Assembly: GCA_021527695.1 (NCBI GenBank)
Contig: JAKFAO010000004.1
Span: forward strand, 1,343,001-1,407,000
From: Naematelia aurantialba
Taxonomy: Eukaryota > Basidiomycota > Tremellomycetes > Tremellales > Naemateliaceae
Length of the DNA stretch: 64,000 bases
Direction of reading: 5' to 3'
Below the pieces are notes generated by a model. It was not told the origin of the DNA. It saw only the letters and a program-made list of their open reading frames with translations, and did no database searches. Positions 11,566 to 21,944 of this stretch are shown one piece after another; within the stretch, counting starts at the first letter, position 1; every line of letters begins with the position of its first letter. The translations under genes and the position numbers were made by a program.

Positions 11566-13282
11566 CTACTCGTTACTGCCTTGTGCGCTCTGCTGCTGCT
11601 TCTCCAATAGCCGCCTGGGCACGTCAGCGCTGTTCGACGACATGAAGAGGTACAAGGCTGCATGGCCGGTGAGGAGATGAGATGCAAGCCTGCGAGGAGC
11701 AGGGGAAGAAGAAAGGTGGCCCACGGGCAAGGGAGGGTAAGGGAGAGCAAGGGACAACAGCGAAGGATCAAGTGAGGAAGGGCAGAGGCCAGGAGACGCG
11801 ACCCACCTCCTGGCTTCAAGGATCATCCGCTCCTTACGCTCCCGCAAGCCGCGCTCTCGTCCCTCGCGCGTATCTTCCCACTTGGGGCCTGAGAGTCGAC
11901 CACTGGTCGCCGCAGTTGCAGTTCCAGTTGTGGCAGTCGCGCGGACTTCCTGACCCGGCCCAGCGAGGCTGTCGACGGCTACGTCGGGGTCGGGATCGAC
12001 GTTGCCGTTCCCGTCGTCCCTCTCTTTGCCTTTGCGACTGGGAAGCTTCGAGGCCAGGTGGTATCGCTCGATCAGGCTTGGGACGGGGCGAGAAAGGGGT
12101 GTGGTGGCTGAAGATGGTGAGGCGGGGGTTGGGTCGACGGTCGGCGGAAGCAGGGACGGCGGGATATTGAAGGTTGCTGGGGGCTGTGGGTGGTGAGTGC
12201 GGACTGTAAGTGCAAGAAGGAGGGAGGAGTAGCCATGGTGGGTGGTGGGGATGGGCAGGAGGAGAGATGAGGGAAGATGAAAGATGGGCTGGCGCTGAGA
12301 CTCGACGTTGAAGACGGGACGAGACGACATCGAGGAATGGCAGTGCGAATACGAGTGCAAGGGAAATAGAGGAGCCGGAGTGAGACAGTAGAAGCACTGA
12401 CAGCAGGCAAGAATCCACGCTCGATAATCTCCTCACTCGTGGCTTGCGCCGAGCGGGTCTTGGACAGACTGTAGATGATGTTCCCCGGCGGGATGTGGGG
12501 AAACGCAGCGTGTATCGTCTCGACCTGCGTGACGTCAGCTTATGAGCCGTCTTTCTGGCTGCTGGAGCGGAATGCGAGTAGATTCGGTTGTCGCGTGTGT
12601 GGGTGGAAGGCTCTCGGTGAGCGGATAGATGGATAGGCGCTCGAGTAGGCGAATGCTCCAGCCCCGTGTGCGAAGTAGGCAAGCAAGCAAAGGGCGTAAC
12701 GAGTCGTTAGTCATGGATCACTGACCATGGAAGGTGTGACCCCTGTGATGCCATCTGGAGGTAAAGAGCGAACTATCCGAGTCAGCTGCGGCACACCAGA
12801 TGTAGATGCTCCAGGTGCGGAGTGTTGTAGAACAGTGGAGACATGCAGGAAGACACAAGGGAGTAGGGATATGGAGCAAGAACCAGCGGAGAAGTTGGAT
12901 AAGGAGTGAAGGAGTATACGCAGGTACAGTGATACAGGGTGCGACTTGAGAGTGAGAGAGTCGGACATCTAGTGGCTAGATGGCTATTGCTTTGCATAGA
13001 TGTATAGGAGGATGGATAGAAGGATAGATGGATAGAAGGATAGATGGATAGATGGATAGATGGATAGATGGATAGATGGATAGAAGGATAGATGGATAGA
13101 TGGATAGATGGATAGATGGATAGATGGATAGATGGATAGATGGATAGATGGATAGGTGGCTAGACTGCAGATGGCTACAGAGGCGGAAGGGACTCACCCG
13201 TACTAGGCCTGGAGATGTATCGAATCAACAGCCAAATCAGGCCAATCAACAGCAACGCCGGCAACACATCTTCCACCGCCAT
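11566..13282 (-). CDS. CUE1: Cue1-like ER-anchored CUE-domain protein
   Basis: Predicted 220 aa. Exons (5' to 3'): 13198-13282, 12726-12754 (29-nt microexon), 12402-12524, 11807-12183, 11566-11614. The N-terminus is a single membrane anchor, [17 protein letters not shown]. The CUE domain is GVTPSM (encoded by the microexon) followed by [20 protein letters not shown] and [17 protein letters not shown], with the FP and di-leucine-type features of ubiquitin-binding CUE folds. After a disordered stretch the tail reads PSLIERYHL ... [17 protein letters not shown], similar to the C-terminus of Cue1 proteins. In yeast, Cue1 recruits and activates the E2 enzyme Ubc7 at the ER for protein degradation; that role is inferred. 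Intron 1 is 443 nt because of a GGATAGAT satellite. Donors of introns 2 and 3 are GTCAGT. Confidence 0.85.
13010..13168. repeat. GATGGATA tetra/octanucleotide satellite
   Basis: Roughly 150 bp of gatggata units with gaaggata variants, inside the first intron of the CUE gene. The bottom strand encodes a meaningless repeat of Ile-Tyr-Pro-Ser-Ile-His, which is a shadow frame. Confidence 0.95.
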
Positions 13283-13674
13283 GCTCCGTGTCTGGGTCTC
13301 TGGTACCTTCTACCAAGAGGCAAAGACGAGACCAGATCGAACCTCGCTGGATGGTCCGATTCACAAAGGATATCGACGAGAACAGACGAGAACGAGATGC
13401 CGAAGGAATAATCCAACTCCCCGCCCAGTATGCGCACGCACGCGACCCCAGCGGATAGGACTTTCGCCACCGCCCATCTATTCAATTTTATTCTAGGTGA
13501 CTGGGTGACCAAGAACATCTGCTGTGATTGGCAGCTAGAGTAACGAAGCCATGCTGGTACAGATACATGTCCGTACGATATGTCTCGATGCAGAACAACA
13601 GGTATACGATACACAGATCAACAGGTATATGATCACACACCAACAGGTATACGATACAGATACTAACGATGTGC

Positions 13675-16600
13675 CTACTGCCCCAGCGCCAACTCGACAA
13701 TCACGTACCCGTTGGCCAAGACCACGACGCCAAACAGCGTGTATCCGAGCACTGTGACCCACATCGGGCTCTTGTACGATTTTATCCTCCTCTCGCGCCT
13801 CGTATCTCCCCCACCGTTACAGTCCCTCCCACACCTTCCATCTCCCCCATCTCTCCCATCTGGCCGGTCTCCCCCATCTCTCCCACATCTCCCACCACTC
13901 CCATCCGGCACGTCGCCCCCATAAAGCCCTTTGTTTCCATCCAGCCCATGTCCGTGCGGTTCCAGCTCCACTCGCGGCTCAGTCGATGGTCCTGCTTGAG
14001 CTTGAACGAGCACCCCTCCTTGCCCGCACTCTGCAGGGACGACTGCTGTAGGCACCAATGACCGTCCCAACGCAGTGTGGACGTCCACATCCGCAACTCC
14101 AAGTGGTCCATGCTCCACATCCGCAGCTTCGAGTGGCCCGTGCTCCAGATCCGCTGCTTCGAGTGGTTCACGCCCTACACCCGCTGCTTCGGGTTCACGC
14201 CCTACACCCGCTGCTTCGAGTGGTCCGCACCCGAGATCCGCCGCCTCGCGCCGTCCGCGCCCAAGATCTTCTCCCCCAGGATAGAGCTCCGCCTCCACCT
14301 CCGGCCCACAGACCGTCATGAGGTCCTCACGCGAACACAGATACACCAGCGGGAAAATCACCGTCGGCAACACGATGGAGAGCAGTACCTGCGAGGCGAC
14401 GAGCATTGTGTTCAGGCCCTGATTGCCTACGGCTGCCGCCACGATCGTAGCTGGTACGACCCCGATGAGCCGAGTGACCGCCCGGCGCGCGAATGGCTAC
14501 GAATATCAGCTGCAAATTCAAACTCGACTTCTGGCTCCCGGGCTTGCGGATGAAGCCTACCGAAGTCTTCCAGTTGATGAATCCCTCAGAAACGATCTGG
14601 CCCGCAAGCGTCGCGGTGATACTTGCGCTTTGCCCCGCGCACAGTAGAGCCAGCGCAAAGATAAGAGCGGCGCCGTTGCCGAGAAAAGACTTGACGAGTG
14701 TATGCGCACCCTGCAAAGTCGCGTCGGACGACTCGACATCGTGATTGTAGAAAAATGCTGCGCCTGCCAGGGTGAGAATCGCCGCATTGATGGTTAGAGC
14801 AAAGCCGAGCAGCGACAGCGTCGTATCAATCTAGATGGAGACGGCACTTGAGCACAGAACCTGAACTCTAGGCGACGGGACAACCTACAGTAGCATGGAA
14901 GAGGTGCACGTCCACCCAGGCGATGCGGTCAAAGGACCTCACCTCGGCTTCGTAGTTGGTCAGAGCCTGCTCAGGTTCGGTTTTGTCTTGGTTTCTTGCT
15001 CCTCCAGGCTTGGTCTCTTGAGCTGACTCGGCTCGACTCAGACTAGTAGACGGCAAGTCGAACGCACTCGAAGCGGAGAGAGAATGCCTCAACTCGAGGT
15101 CAGTGTTCAAGCTGTCGATTCCGCTTCGCCGAGTGGTTCGGCGGCGGAGACGGCTCCAAGCGTTGATGGCTGGGAGTTTGAAAGATCGCCGTGGTTTCGG
15201 TCTGTCCGAGGGCGGGACAGGGAGCATATTAAGCCGATCTTCAGAGGCGAGAGAGGAACCAAGGAACAGGGCATGCGGCATGACCGTAGCTTCGGGGGGT
15301 CAGCATCTCCACCATGGTACGTAACAGAGGAGAGGGCTGACCGCCGATGATTCCGACGCCAACGTAGAGTGCACCGGGCTTGACGAGGGTCTAGATTTTT
15401 TAGTCGCATCGTTTTCGTCTCACGAGAATGGAGAGAGAGAGCTCACCTTGGAAGGCACGAGTCCCAAGAAGACCTCTCTCCAGTCTGGCTTGACGAGATG
15501 AAGGAGAACCATAAAGCTCACAAACACCGCGAGCACCTGAGAGTCAACCAAGGTGCCAGGTGATTGGGAGAGCCCGAAGGAAGATTGGGGGGAGAACGGG
15601 ATCGGACAGTTGAGGGAAAGATGGACGGAAGGAGAGCAAGGGGCTGAGGGAAACTTGTGACTTACCAAGGAAACAATGACAATCTCAAAAAAGAGCATGC
15701 CCTGCCTGCCGGTCGAGCTGCGGAAGAAGACGAGGATGATAAGCACGTCGGCGGCGGTGATGAGCACTCCGGCGTAGAGGGGGAGGCGGGGGAAGAGGCT
15801 ACGGGGAACGTTCGTCAGCAGAGCTCCAAGCAGTGTGAGCGTGTGAAATTAGCCGAAGCAAGCAAGCATTGCATGAGCTTCCGGAGGTCAAGAAGGGGTG
15901 GAGATATGGCGGAAGAAGGGGAGGGAAGCGAGACAAGGAAATTTGGCGGAAGTAGTAGTCGAGAGAGGTGAAGCACAACGAGGGGGAGAGGTGGTGGCCG
16001 GGTGAAGGCGAGCTGTGGCGGGAACAGTAAGGAGAACGCAAGCTCACAGATTAAGAGCCGTAGCACTCCCAAGCAGCTCTGCGAGGTCCGTCCCAATGAT
16101 CGCAATCTCTGCAAGCCCGTACAGCACATACAACGCCCCTTGCAGCGGCCTGCGGAAACGGGGGTACTTCTGCTGGAGGCGGATGAAGAGGAGCCGGGTT
16201 TGGGTGGGCAGTGAGAGGGCGGTTGTGGCTCCTAGCCTTACGGCGAGGAGTTGGAGGACTGTGGGTCAGCGGGAGGTATCGATGGGGAGAAGAGGCGAAT
16301 TGATGGCGCGGCGACAATGTCATCAGGATAGGGATGGAGGTGACCTTGATCGTGACCATAGTGGAGACATCGAAAATAATGGTCGCGATGGGGATGGATG
16401 GGATGGGATGGAGATGGGATAGGGTGGGATGGCATGGGCAATGGTATTGATGATGGCGAGGGCAAGTGCTATGGCGAGGGTGAGGGCGCGGGTGAGGGTG
16501 GGACGACATCCGGTGGCGATGCGAAGTAAACCAGGCTTGCGGCGAATGGATGATGGTGACTAGTGATAGGGAGGTACGTGAATCAGAAGGCAGGAGCGAC

Positions 16601-16913
16601 TCTAACCACGATCGCTGAACGCGACTCACCAACAGCCGCGAACCCCGCCAGCAGCACCACAAACAACAACTTGTAGCCATACTGCGCGCCGGCTTGGAGG
16701 TCGGTCGCCCAGTTGCCCGGATCGATATACGCCACGGACGACACGAGCCCCGGCCCGACAAAGTACAGATGGCTGCACGGGCATTTCGTCAGCGACGTGG
16801 ATCGTCGATGACCAAGCAGAGGAAGTGGGTGCGGTGCGCGTTACAACGTCCAAGCAGAGGAGGACTCACCGCACTGCGACTTCCCATGTCCTCTTGATGC
16901 GTGGCCGGAGCAT
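13675..16913 (-). CDS. Nramp (Smf-type) divalent metal transporter
   Basis: Predicted 720-aa proton-coupled Mn2+/Fe2+ transporter. Exons: 16870-16913, 16630-16772, 16048-16258, 15666-15798, 15447-15536, 15342-15390, 14889-15289, 14561-14830, 13675-14496. Seen: the TM1 metal-site motif [14 protein letters not shown], the TM6 motif [13 protein letters not shown], and hydrophobic segments through to [20 protein letters not shown] at the end. Two cytoplasmic loops are enlarged: about 110 residues after TM6 (exon 7), and about 150 residues before the last helix in exon 9, the latter containing repeats of a [10 protein letters not shown] type and a Gly/Asp/Arg-rich run. The start at 16913 gives [19 protein letters not shown], a sensible lead-in to TM1, but an extra upstream exon cannot be excluded. 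Intron 2 (371 nt) carries a gatggg repeat. Whether it sits in plasma, vacuolar or endosomal membrane cannot be told. Confidence 0.92.
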
Positions 16914-17349
16914 CGCGCGCGGCTCGCGTCGATGTCGCGGTCGGCGGCGGCGACGGTTGCGGCCTCTCCGAGCCACACTCCGCCTAAAGGTCAACGGATC
17001 AGCGTACGTCAAGCAGTCGATCAGGCCAAGCAGTGACCCAGTCGAGCAGTCACGCAGCGATCTTCGCCTTACACAAGAACAGTAGATCGACAAAGCAGCC
17101 ACAACACCTGCACAGGTAGTCACCTCACGCCACGTTGTGCATTTATGGGGCCCCAACGAACAAGTGGCGCCTGGACGTCACATAGAAGCCAGCAGCAGCG
17201 CGATCTGCTACAGGACGGAAAAACGACAAAGCGCAAGACTGGCACGGTGCATACGGTCCACGCGAGACTGGCACTATGCATACGATCCACACTGCTCGTA
17301 CGCCACCGTCTACACGACCCGTCACCCGCGGTTATTCTGCTCGTCTATT
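16914..17349. promoter_or_regulatory. Intergenic region upstream of the Nramp gene
   Basis: 436 bp between the chorismate synthase stop and the Nramp start, both on the minus strand. It must hold the end of one transcript and the promoter of the next. I see no recognisable binding site. Confidence 0.4.
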
Positions 17350-19525
17350 CTACTCGTCGCCCGCCTTGTTGTCCTGCACGAGCTCGTGTGCTTCACCATT
17401 GACGACCTTGGCCACCGTCTCTTTACCAGGGAGGACCATGGTCGGCGGGAGATGGGTGACAGGTGCGAGCAGGGACGCGCTGGCTGTACGTGCGTTTTGT
17501 TGCAGGACCATGCTGCGTGGATTAGCGAATACACGACGACGCGTTGTGCAAGCATGCTGTGTAGCAGGGTTGAGACGAGGAGTCTGATCATGTTCACAGC
17601 GACCTGTTCACAGCGACCTTTGGAATCAAGGCCCAGCAGGATGACATATTCAAGAGAGTGGGATGTGTTTGGTATGGAGAGAATGTCACTGGTAATGAGA
17701 TGACTGGTGGTGAGGATGGGGATGGAAGGAGAGAAAGAGAGCCACGCACTCCATGATAACCAGCGCAGTCATGGTTTCGACGATAGGCACGGCTCGAGGA
17801 ACCACACACGGATCGTGTCTCCCCTTGGCAGCGAGGACACCGGACGAGCCGTCGTACCGAGCTGTGGACTGCTCTTGGGAGATAGTAGCTGGGGGCTTGA
17901 AGCCGATCCTACCGACACGTCAGCCTCGCACCTCCATTGAGTTTGTCCATCTCCTCGGATCACCCTCTTATTAATCACCCTCTTATTAGTACCCTCTGAT
18001 TCCAGGAAACTCCGCTTATGGATCTTCTCATTCTGCACAAAACAGACGATCTTCTCACGACAAGAGACGCTTCTCTCGTCGATCCTGCCAGCCAAGAATG
18101 CCGAGTCGCCTAGTACTGACCTAAAGTAGATATCCTCCCCGTTCGAGATTCCCCCCTGCACACCACCGCTCCAATTCGTCTCGGTCCGCAACACACGCTC
18201 GCCCGTCACCGGGTGCGTGCCATCCACAAACGGGTCATTGTGCTTGCTGCCGGGGAAAGTCGTGCCGCGGAACCCCGAGCCAATCTCAAACGCCTTTGTA
18301 GATGGGATAGAGAGCATCGCGTGCGCCAACACCGCCTCGAGCTTGTCGAACGCTGGCTCGCCGAGGCCGACTGGGCAGTTGCGGACGATGCATGTGATGG
18401 TGCCGCCTAGGGAGTCGTTGCTGGCCTTTGCTGCCCGGATAGTCTACGTCTATCAGCCCCTGCTCATACGGTTTCCACACGAAAGAGTCAATCCCATCGC
18501 GGGTCCGGCATCGAGCTCACCTGTTCCATCTTTGCGCTCGTCTCTCGATGAGGACACCTCGTAATCTCCTTGTCCACCTGCTCCCTCGTCACGCTTTTTA
18601 ACAGCTGCAAGTACTCTTCCCCCAATACCTCATCCTCGTTCTCCTCCTTTGCAAACGGCAGCAACACCCGCCCCACACTCGCCACAAACGCGACAATCTC
18701 CACACCATACGCTTCTTTCAGGTATTTCTCCGCAATCGCACCGGCAGCGACGCGGCCGATCGTCTCGCGGGCGCTCGCTCGGCCACCGCCAGAAGACGCT
18801 TTGAGCCCGTACTTCGCGAGGTAGGTGTAGTCGGCGTGAGAGGGGCGGGGGTACAGGTCGGTCTCGGCGTAGTCGTGTGGGCGTTGGTCTTTGTTCTGCA
18901 CGAGCAGGCCGATGGGTGTGCCTAGAGTGACACCGTGTTCCGTCCCGGACTGGAGGTGGACCGTGTCGAATTCGGAGCGCTAGGACTGTCAGTCACGTCG
19001 CAGCATATCACAGCACAGTCCACGTCACAGTCCCAGCCACCTCCACAGCTACCGTCACAGGTGTAGACCACAATCGTCATACACGGCCAGACAGGCAGCC
19101 ACAACTACAGTCACGGTCGGAGTCATAGCCACAGTCACAGTCATGATCACGGTCCCAAGTCACAGTCCCAAACTCCATTGCCCCATCATTCCCAACCTGC
19201 AGCCATATTCCCAGTCCCAGCCCGACGATCCAGTTCCACAGCAGTCTGACAATCCAGCGGACATCGCCAACCACAGCCAAGCAGCGAAGAAAACTCACGG
19301 CAGTAGTGATATCGCTCTGTCCAGGTCGACGCCTCGACAGCTGAACTTGAATATCCTCTTCAGTCAGCCTCAGCCCCTACGACCATCCCATCAGCGAGAG
19401 CACGTTTATCTGTCGCCGACACCTCCAGCACTCACAGGCGGCACACCATCGACGATGCAGCCGACCGACTTGCAGTGGCTCTCGCCGTACGTGTGTACGC
19501 GGTACAGCGTCCCAAAGCTCGACAT
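17350..19525 (-). CDS. ARO2: Chorismate synthase
   Basis: Predicted 423 aa. Converts 5-enolpyruvylshikimate-3-phosphate to chorismate, the last common step of aromatic amino acid synthesis; needs reduced FMN. Exons: 19436-19525, 19299-19376, 18521-18979, 18121-18443, 17750-17908, 17350-17512. All signatures are present: [20 protein letters not shown] and GCIVDGVPP at the start, [28 protein letters not shown] in the middle, and [17 protein letters not shown] near the end. Splicing of exon 5 to 6 restores [17 protein letters not shown]. Compared with yeast Aro2 it has a C-terminal extension of some 45 residues, [16 protein letters not shown] and onward, of unknown role. A fused NADPH-dependent flavin reductase domain is not visible, but fungal enzymes carry that activity within the same fold. 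Shares a 305-bp upstream region with Gemin2. Confidence 0.97.
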
Positions 19526-19830
19526 TCTGCTGCTCTATGCGTGCTGCGATGTGCTGGTATGCAGTGGTAGACAGACGAACGTAACATGCATGCACCAGGT
19601 GGAAAAAGTCTCTCGACTCGGGTACGGACGGGATCAAAAAAGTCGTAACGGGGTGCCTGGATTTGTTTCGAGGACAGATTTCAAACGTCTTGAACGAGTG
19701 CAGCGCTCTTCGACTGTGACTCGGATTGGACTCGGCAGTCCGAGACAGCGACAGCATCGACAGGTGGCCAGCAGTGACAGGTGGCCAGCACTGACAGGTG
19801 GAAAGAGCGGGGCAGAGAGAGACGTGAAGG
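19526..19830. promoter_or_regulatory. Bidirectional promoter, ARO2 / Gemin2
   Basis: The 305 bp between two divergent start codons. A short direct repeat of acaggtggccagcagtg-like units lies at about 19760-19800, close to the Gemin2 start. No general-control (TGACTC) site is obvious. Confidence 0.55.
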
Positions 19831-21944
19831 ATGGCGCGACCGCAGCAAAATGCGTACAGACGCAAGCGAGCGCAGGATGGCGATGGCGAGGAGGATGCCG
19901 AGCAAGAGGGATACAGCAAAATGGCTGCGCTGCCTGTGGCCAACCTCCCTGCCGACTGGGAGGGCGAGGCGGAGGACGGAGCGACGTACCTCGCGCTTGC
20001 GATGTGAGTCCATCTCTCCAGTACACCTACACAAGCTTGTTTGTGCGACGGCAAGACTCGAGCGGTGTGGGGAAGGAGAAAGTGATAATGGGCTGAGATT
20101 GATAAAGTATGTAACGCCGAAACTGACACACAACCAGTCGCGCAGACGCCAAGCTGCCATCTTTTACAAAAGTCCACAACCCCTATCGCGAAGCAACGCC
20201 TCCGCCTCCCGAGCCGGCGGTGCAGGCAGAAAACGGACTGATGGACGAGGCAGGGAGGGAAGGGGCAGAAGCCGGCCCCTCGAGGCATCCTGCGTTGCCG
20301 GCTGGGAGTTGGGAGGTCTTGTTTCCGATTCATTTCGTCAATTACCGCCAAGTGAGTCTCGACGTTCGCCTCCTTGCCCGCCCTCACGTTCAACTCCTTG
20401 CCAACCTCACGTTCAACTCCTTGCCAATCTCACGTTCAACTCCTTGCCCACCTCACGTTCAGGCCAAGAGCCATCAGCGCCACTGGTCTCGACGTACACT
20501 CTCCGCTCCTCACTCTACCTATATAGCATGTTGTATGCTGTCCCACAACTAACCCACACAGCATCTCGCCTCCCTTCCTCCTCCTGCGTCTGAGGCATCG
20601 GGATCTCATACTCGCCCCGTTCCTCCGCATCACAACCAGCGCCACGAATGGCGCAACTTCATTGACGGGTGGCCGCGAAAACGGCGGCTCGTCAAGGTCG
20701 ACGCGGAAGGGAGGCGCCTCGAGGCGGAATGTGGCAGAGCGGAATGGCCATGAGCAACATGGAGAGGAAGGAGAGGAAGGAGAGGAAAGAGAGCAAGGAG
20801 AGGAAGGAGAGGAAGGAGAGGAGAGGAAGGAGACGAAGGAGAGGAAGGAGAGGAAGGAAGAGGAAGGAGAGGAAGACGGGGACGACGAGGACGACGAGGA
20901 GATGGATGAGGAAGAGCAGATGAATGCCGTGGTGCCGCGGTGGGAGCGGGTCCTGGAACCCGAGGAGGAACGGCATCGCCCGAGCGATCCCCTCGTCTCC
21001 ACCCTGCGGAACTATACCACGGTACGTCGCCTAGGCAGCTGCTGGCTTTCAGATCGCACCTCCCCTCTCACCCTGTTCCCTTGCTGCACCTCTTCCGCGC
21101 GGCTATGGTACTTCGCATCCTCGCGCTACATCTTTTACATCCTCGCGCTGCTTCTTTCGCAGGCTCGTGTGGCGCGGGATGACATGCCTTCCGCGGCAGC
21201 ACAGTGCTGACGCTTGTGCAGACGCAGATCATCGCAATCCTCGCTCATCTCTCGAATTTCCTCTCGCGCGCGCTAGACGAGCTTCTCCCATCGTCTGCAA
21301 CGCCGCCACTGGTGGCTGGATCCTCGGCGCCCGCTGAACCATTGAACCCCGCTGAACAACTAGGACTCTCGGGATCCAAAGAAACCCCTGAATCTGGACC
21401 ACACCGCGCCGACCCGTTCCCAGCGCACCACGCCAAGTGGGCATTTGCGCTCCTCCTGCTACTAGATCCCGACCTCGCCTCGAGCGAGATCTACGTCCTG
21501 CGCGACCTCGCGCGAGGGTGTATCAGGGCCGGAGCGTGGCGGTGGTTTGAGGCGGTAGTGCATGGGGAGGTAGGCGAGGAATGGACGTTTCCGAGTGAGT
21601 TGGAGGTGCAAACGGGAACCGGGCAGGAGGGGAAGTCTCGGCCAGAGGCAAGTACATCCTTGGATGCCAAGATGGACGACGTCGAGAAGGACGAGGGCGC
21701 GAATGGTTTAGGCAAAGAGAGTCCAGGCAAAAAGGGGGCAGGCAAAGAGGGTGCAGGCAAAGAGGATGCAGGCAAAGAGGGCCCAGGCAAAGCGCGGGAC
21801 GGGGAGGAGGTTATGCGCAAGGACATGGACAAGGACATGCGGGTCGAGGCGTACCTCGCCAGATGCTGGATGATCGTGCATGCCGTCGCGGCGGGCTGGG
21901 GCCAGCGCGATCTGCTGGATGAGCTAGAGGCGACGTTTCGCTAG
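19831..21944 (+). CDS. Gemin2/SIP1-like spliceosomal snRNP assembly factor
   Basis: Predicted 508 aa. Gemin2 holds the Sm ring during loading onto snRNA. Exons: 19831-20003, 20138-20351, 20562-20696, 20740-21021, 21222-21944. Seen: KMAALPVANLPADW, GATYLALAMIRADAKLPS, SWEVLFPIHFVNYRQ, HEWRNFIDGWP, then a highly charged run of GEEGEE/KERKE repeats (20757-20900), RPSDPLVSTLRNYTT, and a helical C-terminus with HHAKWAFALLLLLDPDL and SEIYVLRDLARGCI. These blocks in this order are characteristic of the family. The link between exons 3 and 4 is the weak point: I infer a 43-nt intron (20697-20739) with a GTCGAC donor because frame 1 hits a stop at 20751; a real frameshift is the alternative. A degenerate AGKEG repeat lies near the C-terminus. 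Confidence 0.82.
20352..20561 (+). repeat. 23-bp tandem repeat in Gemin2 intron 2
   Basis: Four copies, starting at 20383, 20406, 20429 and 20452, of a 23-bp unit containing ctcacgttcaactccttgcc, in a 210-nt intron with GTGAGT donor and ACAG acceptor. Confidence 0.9.

Noticed and set aside
12976..13197. Minus-strand frame of SIYPSIHL repeats, looking like a repetitive protein
   Set aside because: Translation of the GATGGATA satellite within the CUE1 intron.
13675..21944. Possible metabolic gene cluster (Nramp, chorismate synthase, Gemin2, aminotransferase)
   Set aside because: The functions do not form a pathway: metal transport and snRNP assembly are unrelated to aromatic synthesis, and the aminotransferase specificity is unknown.
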